Shown: one piece after another, positions 51,454-60,512 of the stretch
Layout: every line of letters starts with the position of its first letter
Numbering within the stretch: the first letter of the stretch is position 1
Assembly: GCF_002204795.1 (NCBI RefSeq)
Contig: NZ_NIXO01000002.1
Span: forward strand, 1-64,000
Length of the DNA stretch: 64,000 nucleotides
Reading direction: 5' to 3'
From: Pseudomonas sp. K2I15
Lineage (GTDB): Bacteria > Pseudomonadota > Gammaproteobacteria > Pseudomonadales > Pseudomonadaceae
Translations under genes and position numbers: made by a program
Notes under the pieces: model-generated
The model's input: the letters and a program-made list of their open reading frames with translations, nothing else
What the model was told of the DNA's origin: nothing
Database searches by the model: none

Positions 51454-52338
51454 TCAGGTTTTCAACGCGTCTTCCAGAAAAGCCACCAATGCCTGCACGC
51501 GCGAACTGCGAAGTTTGCGCGAAGGCACCAGCAGGTTGACCGGTGCGCTGTCGAAGCTCCAATCCGGCAGTACCCGTATCAGGCTGCCGCTGGCGATTGC
51601 ATCACTGACATCCCACTGCGAACGCAGCACCAACCCCAAGCCTTGCTCGGCCCAACGCCGGGCGACGCTTCCATCGTTGCTCAACAATACCGGTTCGATG
51701 CGCAGGGTTTTACGCTCCTGCCCCTTACGCATATGCCACAGCGTGACATCCTCATCATTTTCACGGATGCAAATGCAGCGATGGGCAGCGAGCTGGTCCG
51801 GCGACGACGGCACACCCTGCTCTTGCAGATAGGCTTCGCTCGCGCATAACCACCGCTCGTTTTGCGTGAGCTGCCTGGCCGTCCACAGGCTGTCGTTGAG
51901 GTGACCAATGTGAATCACTGCATCGCTGTCATGGCGATCGGGCCAGGGTGTCTCGCGCAAATCCAGGTGCAGGCAAAGCTGCGGATGCAGCCTTGCAAAA
52001 CGTGCCAACAGTGGCGCGATGCGCTGTCGCCCATAGCCAAACGGCGCCGCCAACCTCAATGTACCAACCAGCCTTTCGTCCTTTTGCTTGAAAGACTCCG
52101 GGAGCGCCTCCAGTTGCTCCAGCAAAAGCGCACTTTCACGCGAGAACCGCTCACCGTCGGCCGTAAGGCTGAGGCGCCGTGCGTCGCGATTAGCCAGGGT
52201 CAGCCCCAGCAACGCCTCCAGTTTGCGCAGGCGCATGGAAAGCGCCGGCGGTGAAACATTCAGCACTCTGGCGGCGGCACTCAGCGACTCAGAACGTGCA
52301 AGCGTGACGGCCAGCCGCAGGTCTTCGATGGAAATCAT
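51454..52338 (-). CDS. LysR family regulator
   Basis: This 294-residue LTTR has the HTH SLSAAARVLNVSPPALSMRLRKLE and an effector domain with GTLRLAAPFGYGRQRIAPLL and RQLTQNERWLCASEAYL. It is divergent from the DSD1/RidA/oxidase operon with 95 bases between starts, so it most likely controls that operon. The intergenic region is AT-rich (TTAATGATTGATGAGATC), typical for such promoters. It is convergent with the bicupin gene. Confidence 0.9.
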   Translation of the reverse strand: MISIEDLRLAVTLARSESLSAAARVLNVSPPALSMRLRKLEALLGLTLANRDARRLSLTADGERFSRESALLLEQLEALPESFKQKDERLVGTLRLAAPFGYGRQRIAPLLARFARLHPQLCLHLDLRETPWPDRHDSDAVIHIGHLNDSLWTARQLTQNERWLCASEAYLQEQGVPSSPDQLAAHRCICIRENDEDVTLWHMRKGQERKTLRIEPVLLSNDGSVARRWAEQGLGLVLRSQWDVSDAIASGSLIRVLPDWSFDSAPVNLLVPSRKLRSSRVQALVAFLEDALKT

Positions 52339-52433
52339 TCAATTTTACTTAATGATTGATGAGATCTTATTGAACCATAACTTAACGATAGCTGAGTAGA
52401 GTGCAGCCTGTACCCAGCCACTTGAGTTCCGCC

Positions 52434-53570
52434 ATGTCAACGCCGCTTGCCTCTCTCGACACTCCCGTTGCGCTAGTCGATGTCGCGCAAATGCAGCGCA
52501 ATATCCAGCGCATGCAGCAACGCATGGACACCCTCGGCGTACGTTTGCGCCCGCACATCAAAACCAGCAAGTGCCTGCCCGTTATCAAGGCACAGATGGC
52601 TGCAGGTGCCAGCGGTGTCACGGTGTCTACCCTGAAAGAAGCCGAGTACTGTTTTACGCAAGGCATCAGTGACGTGTTCTATGCCGTTGCGATAGCCCCG
52701 GGCAAATTACACACGGCACTGGCACTCCGGCGCAAAGGCTGCAATCTGAGCGTACTCACCGACAGCGTCGCAGGGGCTCAAGCGATCGTCGACTTTGCAC
52801 AGCAGCACGACGAACGCTTCGAGGTGTGGATTGAAATCGATTGCGACGGCCATCGCTCGGGCCTGGCCGTTGAAGACAATGCACTGGTAGACGTCGCGCG
52901 CACCCTGAGCGAAGGCGGCATGCAACTGCGCGGCGTGATGACCCACGCCGGGTCCAGTTACGAGCTGGACAGCCTTGAAGCCCTGCAAGCGCTGGCTGAA
53001 CAGGAACGTTTCCTGTGCGTACGCGCCGCCGAAAGAATCCGCGAAGCCGGCTTGGCATGCCCCGAGGTCAGCATCGGCTCCACCCCCACTGCACTCTCGG
53101 CACTGAACCTGCACGGCGTCACTGAAGTGCGCGCAGGCGTCTATGTGTTCTTCGACCTGGTCATGCACAACATCGGCGTGTGCCGGGCAGACGAATTGGC
53201 GTTGAGCGTACTGACCACCGTCATCGGCCATCAGCAGGATAAAGGCTGGATCATCACCGACGCAGGCTGGATGGCCATGAGTCGCGACCGTGGCACGCAG
53301 CGCCAGCGCCAGGATTTTGGTTATGGCCAAGTGTGTACCGAAGCGGGCGACTGGATCGAAGGCGCGCTGGTCACGGGTGCCAATCAGGAACATGGCATCA
53401 TCACCCTGGGAGGTGACCAGAGTGCTGACAGTGTCGAGCGCTTTCCCATTGGCAGTCGCCTGCGCATTTTGCCCAATCATGCCTGCGCCACCGGCGCGCA
53501 GTTTCCGGATTATCACGCCCTTGACGTCGAGGGCGTCATACACACATGGAGCCGCCTTCATGGTTGGTAG
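52434..53570 (+). CDS. DSD1-family PLP enzyme (D-serine dehydratase / D-threonine or 3-hydroxy-D-aspartate aldolase type)
   Basis: This 378-residue fold-III PLP enzyme has an N-terminal alanine-racemase-like barrel. The PLP lysine is K43 in LRPHIKTSK. The C-terminal metal site is H349/C351 in ILPNHACAT, the zinc or Mn site of eukaryotic-type D-serine dehydratase and D-threonine aldolase. It acts on a D-beta-hydroxy amino acid, giving pyruvate plus ammonia or glycine plus aldehyde. The ATG at 52434 has a weak GAG site; an upstream GTG at 52401 is in frame. It overlaps ridA by 11 bases. Confidence 0.87.
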   Translation: MSTPLASLDTPVALVDVAQMQRNIQRMQQRMDTLGVRLRPHIKTSKCLPVIKAQMAAGASGVTVSTLKEAEYCFTQGISDVFYAVAIAPGKLHTALALRRKGCNLSVLTDSVAGAQAIVDFAQQHDERFEVWIEIDCDGHRSGLAVEDNALVDVARTLSEGGMQLRGVMTHAGSSYELDSLEALQALAEQERFLCVRAAERIREAGLACPEVSIGSTPTALSALNLHGVTEVRAGVYVFFDLVMHNIGVCRADELALSVLTTVIGHQQDKGWIITDAGWMAMSRDRGTQRQRQDFGYGQVCTEAGDWIEGALVTGANQEHGIITLGGDQSADSVERFPIGSRLRILPNHACATGAQFPDYHALDVEGVIHTWSRLHGW

Positions 53571-53973
53571 TCTTAAGGTGATTCATACCGCCAATGCTGC
53601 GGCACCGGGCGGGCACTATTCACAGGCGGTATCGCACGGCGGCGTCCTGTATGTGTCCGGGCAACTGCCCGTGCGCGCCAATGGTGATCACAGCGCCGAT
53701 CAACCGTTTGAGGTTCAGGCGTCAATTGCCCTCGACAACCTGGTGGCAATCCTCAGCGCAGCCGGCCGAAGCCCTCGTGACCTGCTTAAAGTGACGGTAT
53801 ATGTGGTTGGGATAGAACACTGGCCCGCCTTTGATCGACTGTATGCAAAGTACCTGGGCGAACACCGGCCGGCCCGGGCCGTGGTGCCGGTTGCGGTCTT
53901 GCATCATGGTTACTTGATCGAAATCGAAGCCTTGGCTTGTGCCGGACACAACATCATTGAGGAGCCCTCATGA
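53560..53973 (+). CDS. RidA family enamine/imine deaminase
   Basis: This 137-residue YjgF/YER057c/UK114 protein has GHYSQAVSHGGVLYVSGQLP and the C-terminal ARAVVPVAVLHHGYLIEIEALA; the Arg near residue 115 is the conserved ligand that binds the carboxylate. RidA hydrolyses reactive 2-aminoacrylate and other imines. GGAGCCGCC precedes the ATG, located within the end of the PLP enzyme gene, and its own end overlaps the FAD oxidase by ATGA, so the three are coupled. Confidence 0.92.
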   Translation: MVGSLKVIHTANAAAPGGHYSQAVSHGGVLYVSGQLPVRANGDHSADQPFEVQASIALDNLVAILSAAGRSPRDLLKVTVYVVGIEHWPAFDRLYAKYLGEHRPARAVVPVAVLHHGYLIEIEALACAGHNIIEEPS

Positions 53974-55154
53974 AACCGCAAAAAAGCGATGTGTTGATTA
54001 TCGGCGGCGGCATCATGGGTTCGACGTCAGCGTTTTTCCTGAGCCGGCGCGGACACTCAGTCACCCTGCTGGAGCGTGACCAGATTGGCCAGTACGCCAG
54101 CGGCGTCAACTTCGGCAATGTGCGGCGCCAGGGGCGTTACCTGGGGCAGTTGCAACTGGCTAACCGCTCCTGGGCCTTGTGGAAGCGCCTGCCGGAGCTG
54201 ATCGACGACGACCTTGAGTTCATCGCCAGCGGCCATATGCGCGTGTGCTACCGCGAGGACGAGGTCGCTGAGCTGCAAGCCTACGCCGAGGCTCCGGAGG
54301 CCCGTGAGCTGGATTTGCAGATCCTTACCGGCAAAGCCTTACATGCCCGCTTTCCGTTCCTGGGCCCGGAAGTCAAGGGCGGCTCCTACGCCCCTCACGA
54401 TGGTCATGCTAACCCGCGCCTGGCGGCGCCGGCGTTTGCCCGAGCGGCCAGGCGCCTGGGTGCCCGGATCGAAGAGCGCATCGAAGTCGCCGAGGTGCAG
54501 AAGGTAGGCGGTGAATTCCACGTCACGACCACCGATGGCCAACTCTTCGTCGCTGAGCAACTGCTGATCACCGCGGGTGCGTGGGCTGCCAAACTGGCTG
54601 AGCAATTCGGCGAACCGGTACCGCTGGAACCCAATGGCCCGCAGATGTCGGTGACCGAACCGGTACCGTATGCCTTGCCGACGGTGATCGGTGTATTTAC
54701 CAAGATCAAGGAAGAGGTGATCTACTTCCGCCAGATCCCGCGCGGCAACATCATCATCGGCGGCGGCAACCGCTGCACACCGGACATGCTCAACCGGCGC
54801 GCCTTCTTCAAGCCCGAAAGCCTGCTCAACCAGATGCGACAAATGCGCCGCCTGCTACCGGGTGCCGAGAAGCTGAACATCATCCGGGTGTGGAGCGGCA
54901 TCGAAAGCTACACGCCGGACTCTTTGCCGGTCATGGGCCCCAGCGGGGCCGTCGATGGCTTATTTTATGCTTTCGGCTTCTGTGGCCATGGTTTCCAGCT
55001 TGGCCCGGGCGTCGGCGATGTGATGGCCGAACTGATCAGTACCGGCAGTACCAGCACCTTGATCAGCCCATTCGATATCCGCCGGTTCACGAACCCCAGC
55101 GCGATAGAAATGCCTTTGTCTGCAAGCCTCCTCAACACAGGCAAACTTATATGA
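53970..55154 (+). CDS. FAD-dependent amine/imino-acid oxidase (HcnC/OoxB-like paralogue)
   Basis: This 394-residue DAO-family flavoprotein is by eye about three quarters identical to the catalytic subunit at 39076-40230: same FAD motif (VLIIGGGIMGSTSAFFLSRR), YASGVNFGNVRRQGR and FGFCGHGFQLGPGVGD. It differs at the C-terminus, which carries an extra ten or so residues (SASLLNTGKLI). Unlike the minus-strand copy it has no adjacent iron-sulfur partner subunits. It probably forms imino acids from D-amino or N-alkyl amino acids, which the coupled RidA would hydrolyse. Confidence 0.88.
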   Translation: MKPQKSDVLIIGGGIMGSTSAFFLSRRGHSVTLLERDQIGQYASGVNFGNVRRQGRYLGQLQLANRSWALWKRLPELIDDDLEFIASGHMRVCYREDEVAELQAYAEAPEARELDLQILTGKALHARFPFLGPEVKGGSYAPHDGHANPRLAAPAFARAARRLGARIEERIEVAEVQKVGGEFHVTTTDGQLFVAEQLLITAGAWAAKLAEQFGEPVPLEPNGPQMSVTEPVPYALPTVIGVFTKIKEEVIYFRQIPRGNIIIGGGNRCTPDMLNRRAFFKPESLLNQMRQMRRLLPGAEKLNIIRVWSGIESYTPDSLPVMGPSGAVDGLFYAFGFCGHGFQLGPGVGDVMAELISTGSTSTLISPFDIRRFTNPSAIEMPLSASLLNTGKLI

Positions 55155-55213
55155 GCCGCGCACCACAACGCCCTGACTGCTCTACGCAAAACCGTCAACT
55201 TCAAGGAGGCTCC

Positions 55214-56071
55214 ATGCCCGCAACGTCAGAGTCCACCTATCTGTACCGTGCTGTTACCGCGGCGGATATGCCCGCAGCACACGCGCTCTCCGTCCACCTG
55301 AAATGGCCTCATCGAGAAGAAGACTGGGCCATGGTACAGCGCACTTCGGAAGGCTTTGTCGCGGAGCATAAGGGTCAGCTGGTGGGTGTAGCGTTTACTT
55401 GCCATCAAGGTGCTTACTCCTCCATCGGCCTGGTGATCGTGAGTGATGAACACCAAGGAAAGGGGATCGGGCGTCAACTGATGAACCTGTGCCTGGCAGC
55501 CACTGCACCACGCACGCCGATTCTCAATGCCACCGAGTCGGGCGCACCGCTCTACGCAAGCATGGGATTCGTCGACTTCGCGCGTATCCAGCAGCATCAA
55601 GGCGTGTCACAGACACCTGAGCAGATTCCTTTGATCAACGGCTCGCAGTGTCGTGCATTGCACCCTGCTGATTACCCTCGGCTGATTGAATTGGCCAATG
55701 CGGGCAGTGGCCTGGACCGTACAGCGGTGCTCAATGATTTACTCCCGATGGCCGAGTCTGTGGTCGGCATTGACGCGGGCGGGGAACTACAAGGCATTGC
55801 CCTGCTCCGTCGCTTTGGCCGTGGCCATATCATTGGTCCGGTTGTTGCGCAGAGCCAGGAGCAGGCGCAACACCTGATTACCCACCTGCTGCAGTTGATA
55901 CCTGGCGCCTTCGTGCGCTTCGACATTCTTGCCGATTGTGGGTTGGCCGCCTGGCTGGAAAAACTGGGGCTGCAATGCGTGGATAGAGCACCGCGGATGG
56001 CTCTGGGCGCGCCCCCGCAAGCAAGCGACGGGATCAGGCAGTTTGCTCTGGTTACCCAAGCAATCGGCTAG
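55214..56071 (+). CDS. GNAT acetyltransferase with C-terminal GNAT-like domain (copy 2)
   Basis: This 285-residue paralogue of the protein at 49845-50696 shares the layout PAAHALSV..LKWPH.EDWAM, motif A IGLVIVSDEHQGKGIGRQLM and the ending VTQAIG. AAGGAGGCTCC gives an excellent ribosome site at 55214. It follows the FAD oxidase by 59 bases on the same strand. The duplicated GNAT plus oxidase pair suggests a role tied to the oxidase substrate or product. Confidence 0.87.
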   Translation: MPATSESTYLYRAVTAADMPAAHALSVHLKWPHREEDWAMVQRTSEGFVAEHKGQLVGVAFTCHQGAYSSIGLVIVSDEHQGKGIGRQLMNLCLAATAPRTPILNATESGAPLYASMGFVDFARIQQHQGVSQTPEQIPLINGSQCRALHPADYPRLIELANAGSGLDRTAVLNDLLPMAESVVGIDAGGELQGIALLRRFGRGHIIGPVVAQSQEQAQHLITHLLQLIPGAFVRFDILADCGLAAWLEKLGLQCVDRAPRMALGAPPQASDGIRQFALVTQAIG

Positions 56072-56299
56072 CGATCACGACGGGCAGCGAGCGTTTTATC
56101 GGGTGCAAAAGGCTCAGTTGCATGAATGCCAAGTAAGCCTGCCCGATACAGCAGATTATCCCTTGCAGACGTGAACAACGGCATATTTTGCAGGGCGGTT
56201 TTGTTAGTTTATTGAGACGACACGGCCCCAAGTATTTACGGGGCGCTACGGCGACTCGCAAGTTCGCAGCGCCTATTACCGCTCTAAGGAGCCAGTTGG

Positions 56300-57766
56300 A
56301 TGACCACGCACTCTTCGAATAGCCACGGCGTTGATCCGCAAACTTCTCTCATGTTTTATATCAACGGCCGTTGGTCTTACCCGGCGCTCCCGGCCAGTTT
56401 GCCGGTGGTCAATCCTGCAAGCGAAGAGGTTGTTGCACAGGTCGCGCGCGGGTCTGCCGAGGATGTCGATCGGGCAGTCGCTGCGGCGCGTGCAGCGTTT
56501 CCCGGTTGGTCGGCTTCCTCCACAACATCGCGTGCGCTTGTGCTTGGCAAGATCTACGAGCTGATCCTCGAACGAAAAGAGGTGCTTGCACAGGCCCTCT
56601 CTCTAGAAATGGGCGCAGCCATCGGTTTCGCCCGGGCAATGCAAGTGCCATTGGCGGCCGAACACGTGCGTGTCGCCCGTGACCTGCTGTCCAGCTATCG
56701 CTTCCAAACGGTTGAAGGCGGCACCGCGATTGAACGCGAACCCATCGGTGTCTGCGGTCTCATCACGCCGTGGAACTGGCCGCTTTATCAAATCACCGCG
56801 AAAGTCGCGCCGGCTATCGCCGCCGGATGCACCGTGGTGTTAAAACCCAGCGAACTGTCACCCCTGAGCGCCCTTCTTTTTGCACAACTGGTACACGACG
56901 CGGGCCTCCCGCCGGGTGTGTTTAACCTGGTGAACGGAAGCGGTCCCGAGGTCGGCGCCGCCATGGCGGCGCATGCCGATATCGATATGATTTCAATTAC
57001 CGGCTCTAACCGCGCAGGCGCACTGGTTGCGCAAGCGGCGGCACCCACGGTGAAACGCATCACACAGGAATTGGGAGGCAAGTCCCCGAACCTAATGCTT
57101 CCAGACGCCGATTTCGCCAAAGCCGTGCCGCTGGGAGTGATGTCTGCGTTTCGCAACGTAGGGCAATCCTGCAGCGCCCCGACAAGAATGATCGTGCCAA
57201 AAAACCGGCTGGCCGAGGTTGAGTCGCTGGCTGCGGCAACCGCCAATGCGATCATCGTTGGTGACCCGCAATCGGAGGAAACGATACTGGGTCCGATTGC
57301 CAACGAGGCACAGTTCAATCGCGTTCAAGCCATGATCAAGCTGGGCCTGGACGAGGGTGCCAAACTGGTGTGCGGTGGGCCAGGACGCGTGCCGGGTTTT
57401 GAAAAAGGCTTCTATACCCGACCGACTGTTTTCTCCGAGGTGGACTCGGCCATGCGGATCGCCCAAGAGGAAATTTTTGGTCCCGTGTTGTGCATCATTG
57501 CGTATGAGACGGTCGATGAGGCGGTCGCTATCGCAAACGATACGATCTATGGGCTGGGCGCCCATGTTCAGGGTCAGGACCTTGATCTAGCGCGGGCTGT
57601 TGCCTCTCGCATACGCGCAGGTCAAGTGCACCTGAACTACCCCGCGTGGAACCCAATGGCTCCCTTCGGAGGCTATAAACGATCGGGCAATGGTCGAGAG
57701 TACGGTGTACACGGTTTTGAAGAGTACCTTGAAACCAAAGCCATCATTGGATTTGGCGAGCCGTGA
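56300..57766 (+). CDS. Aldehyde dehydrogenase family protein
   Basis: This 488-residue NAD(P)-dependent aldehyde dehydrogenase has ITPWNWPLYQITAKVAPAI, general-base Glu in TQELGGKSPNLML, nucleophilic Cys in NVGQSCSAPTR and MAPFGGYKRSGNGREYG. AAGGAG lies eight bases before the ATG. It is divided from the GNAT gene by 228 bases with no clear terminator, and its codon use is slightly more AT-rich than its neighbours. It may oxidise an aldehyde from the amine oxidases. Confidence 0.9.
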   Translation: MTTHSSNSHGVDPQTSLMFYINGRWSYPALPASLPVVNPASEEVVAQVARGSAEDVDRAVAAARAAFPGWSASSTTSRALVLGKIYELILERKEVLAQALSLEMGAAIGFARAMQVPLAAEHVRVARDLLSSYRFQTVEGGTAIEREPIGVCGLITPWNWPLYQITAKVAPAIAAGCTVVLKPSELSPLSALLFAQLVHDAGLPPGVFNLVNGSGPEVGAAMAAHADIDMISITGSNRAGALVAQAAAPTVKRITQELGGKSPNLMLPDADFAKAVPLGVMSAFRNVGQSCSAPTRMIVPKNRLAEVESLAAATANAIIVGDPQSEETILGPIANEAQFNRVQAMIKLGLDEGAKLVCGGPGRVPGFEKGFYTRPTVFSEVDSAMRIAQEEIFGPVLCIIAYETVDEAVAIANDTIYGLGAHVQGQDLDLARAVASRIRAGQVHLNYPAWNPMAPFGGYKRSGNGREYGVHGFEEYLETKAIIGFGEP

Positions 57767-57783
57767 ATCACCCTGTCGTCTTT

Positions 57784-58701
57784 TCAACGACGCTTGGCTT
57801 TCGCCAGCTCAGCAATCAGGAAATCCCTGAACGCAGAAACCGCCGCCGGTAAATTGCGTCCAGCCATGCTTTGCAGTTCGATGCGCCGTGCCTGCATGCC
57901 TTCATCAAGGATCGGCAAACATTGCAACTCCTTGTCCGCCACCTGTTTGTGCAAGGTCATTTCGCTGGCCAGGCTGATACCGCCCTCTTCGCGGACGAAG
58001 CTGTAGAGCGCGGCAACGTAATTAGTGGTCAGCACCGGGTCGAACAACAACCCCTGTACACCGCAACAGATGTCGAACAGTTGCCGTATCGTGGTATCGG
58101 CCTTGGGTAACGCAATGGGCCAGGGTTGCAACTCGGCGAGGCTGACCGCTTCACGTCCGGCCAAGGGATGGGCATTGGAAACCACGGCAAAAATCGCCCC
58201 ACTGAGGACATGTTCGACCTTGATTTCCTTTTGCGGCGTCAGGCTGAAGGTCATCGCCAGGTCGGCTTCACCGGAACGAACCTTCTCAGTCGCCTCCGCC
58301 GGCGCACAGACCTCCAACGTGAAATGAATGCCCTGATACTCACGCCTGAACGCACCAATGCTCCTGGGCATGTATTCCAATGCAAAACCTTCCGAGCACG
58401 CGACATGCACATGGCCCCGTTGCAAGCCATGCAGCTCGGTAATTTCCAGTACCACCTGCTCGGCCTCAAGCTGCGACTTGCGCGCATAAACCGCCAATCG
58501 CGCCCCCGCCTCGCTAAGCACCATGCCGCGGGCACGACGCTCAAACAGGCTGGCATCCAGGGCCAACTCAAGCTTGGAAATTTGTCGACTCACCGCTGAC
58601 GCCGCGACATTCAGCCGCACCGAGGCTTCGCTGATCGATCCGCATCGCGCGACTTCAAGAAAATAGCGCAGTGCCGTGGACTGCACGCCATACAGCTGCA
58701 T
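57784..58701 (-). CDS. LysR family regulator
   Basis: This 305-residue LTTR starts at ATG 58701 after TTGGGGGCACTG; an upstream reading to 58860 is unlike the family. It has the HTH SISEASVRLNVAASAVSRQI and an effector domain with HVACSEGFALEYMPRSIGAF and FAVVSNAHPLAGREAV. It is divergent from the second Dpp-type ABC operon (185-base gap), its likely target, and convergent with the aldehyde dehydrogenase gene. Confidence 0.9.
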   Translation of the reverse strand: MQLYGVQSTALRYFLEVARCGSISEASVRLNVAASAVSRQISKLELALDASLFERRARGMVLSEAGARLAVYARKSQLEAEQVVLEITELHGLQRGHVHVACSEGFALEYMPRSIGAFRREYQGIHFTLEVCAPAEATEKVRSGEADLAMTFSLTPQKEIKVEHVLSGAIFAVVSNAHPLAGREAVSLAELQPWPIALPKADTTIRQLFDICCGVQGLLFDPVLTTNYVAALYSFVREEGGISLASEMTLHKQVADKELQCLPILDEGMQARRIELQSMAGRNLPAAVSAFRDFLIAELAKAKRR

Positions 58702-58886
58702 CAGTGCCCCCAAGGATTGCCTTTTCGGCAAAGGAAGTATCGAAATATTGTGCTTGTGGCATTGATAGCCCTTCCCTACATTCGTGTCCAGACCATAAAA
58801 AAATAACCTGAGCTTTTCATCCTCCTTTACGCATTTGCGATTCGCTGCCCTTTGATTCAACCACTCTCGCCAACGGAGACGACGGC

Positions 58887-60407
58887 ATGGGCATCAAAGG
58901 TTTCGCCTGCAGTATTGCGCTGATGGGCCTTATCAGCAGCTTCCCGGCGCATGCCGGCAAAGCCAACGACACCCTGGTTTACGCTTCCGACAGCGAGCCT
59001 GAAAACATCAGCCCCTATCACAACGATTTACGCGAAGGCGTAATTCTCGGCCGGCTGATCTGGGACAACCTGATCTACCGCGATCCCAAAAGCGGCGAAT
59101 ACAAACCCATGCTGGCCACCAGCTGGAAACAGGTCGACGACACCACCATCGACTTTGAGCTGCGCAAAGGCGTCAAATTTCACAACGGCGACGCGTTCAC
59201 CGCCGACGACGTGGTGTTCACCCTCAACTACGTGGTGTCGCCCGAAGCGAAAGTCGTTACCGTGCAAAACGTAGACTGGATCAAGAGCGCCGAAAAAACC
59301 GGTGACTACAGCGTTCGCGTGTATTTGAAGAAGCCTTTCCCTCCGGCACTGGAATACCTGTCCAACGCCGTTCCGATGTTTCCCAAGCAGTATTTCGAGA
59401 AGGTCGGCCTGGCCGAATTCAGTCGCAAGCCAATTGGCACCGGGCCGTATAAAGCCGTGTCGGTGGTGGCTGGCGAAGGCGTGACCATGGAGATCAACAA
59501 GGACTACTTCCCGGACAGCCCACAAGGCAAGCCGCATATAAGCCACCTCAAGTTCCGGGTGATCCCGGATGCAGAAACCCGCCTGGCCGAGTTGATGACT
59601 GATGGTGTCGACTGGACCTGGCGTGTGACCGCGGACCAGGCAGTCGACCTAAAAGGTATGCCGAACCTGACCGTGACCAGCGGCGAAACCATGCGCATCG
59701 GCTTCCTGATTCTTGATGCCCGAGGCACGTCCACTGAAAACTCACCGATGAAAAACCTCAAGGTGCGCCAGGCCATCAACCATGCGATCAACCGCGATGC
59801 GCTGGCCTCGCAATTGGTGGGTGGCGAAGCCAAACCCTTGCAGGTTGCCTGTTATCCAGGCCAGTTCGGCTGCGATACCAGCGCGGCCACGGTCTACAAC
59901 TATGACCCGGCCAAGGCCAAGGCGCTGCTCGCCGAAGCCGGTTACCCAAATGGCTTCGAGACCGAAATCTTCGCTTATCGTGACCGTGATTACGTCGAAG
60001 CCATCATCGGCAACCTGCGCGCCGTGGGCATCAACGCCAAGCTGCGCTACTTGAAGTACGCCGCCCTGCGCGACCAGCAACGTGGCGGCAAGGTTCCCAT
60101 GTCGTTTCAGGCCTGGGGCTCGTTCTCGATCCTCGACACCTCGGCGTCGGCCGGTACCTGGCTCAAGGGCAACCCGGACGACAACATCAAGGACCCACAA
60201 GTGCAGGGCTGGTTGCAGACCGCCGACAATGCCCTCGACCCGCAAGTGCGCAAGGACAACTACCGCAAGGCGTTGCAGCGCATCAGCGAACAGGCTTACT
60301 GGGCGCCGCTGTTCAACTACTCGATGAACTACGCCTACACCTCCGAACTCGCGTTCACGCCGTACCCGGATGAGCTGCCGCGTTTCGTCGAGTCTACGTG
60401 GAAGTAA
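58887..60407 (+). CDS. Peptide-type ABC substrate-binding protein (second system)
   Basis: This 506-residue SBP_bac_5 protein has a Sec signal peptide (ACSIALMGLISSFPAHA, cleavage before GKA). The mature part shows DSEPENISPYHNDLREG, RKGVKFHNGDAFTADDVVFT and GTGPYKAVSVVAGEG. GGAGACGACGGC precedes the ATG. It resembles dipeptide or glutathione-type binding proteins but is not closely similar to the SBP at 45569-47206. It starts a five-gene importer operon. Confidence 0.9.
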   Translation: MGIKGFACSIALMGLISSFPAHAGKANDTLVYASDSEPENISPYHNDLREGVILGRLIWDNLIYRDPKSGEYKPMLATSWKQVDDTTIDFELRKGVKFHNGDAFTADDVVFTLNYVVSPEAKVVTVQNVDWIKSAEKTGDYSVRVYLKKPFPPALEYLSNAVPMFPKQYFEKVGLAEFSRKPIGTGPYKAVSVVAGEGVTMEINKDYFPDSPQGKPHISHLKFRVIPDAETRLAELMTDGVDWTWRVTADQAVDLKGMPNLTVTSGETMRIGFLILDARGTSTENSPMKNLKVRQAINHAINRDALASQLVGGEAKPLQVACYPGQFGCDTSAATVYNYDPAKAKALLAEAGYPNGFETEIFAYRDRDYVEAIIGNLRAVGINAKLRYLKYAALRDQQRGGKVPMSFQAWGSFSILDTSASAGTWLKGNPDDNIKDPQVQGWLQTADNALDPQVRKDNYRKALQRISEQAYWAPLFNYSMNYAYTSELAFTPYPDELPRFVESTWK

Positions 60408-60512
60408 TACGCAACCTGGCGGATTGATCGAAAGGTGCCGTGGCGCATGGAGTCTTGCGCGCCACGCACATGTCCTCACACACGCTACCCTTTGGATATG
60501 AGGAAACTTGCC

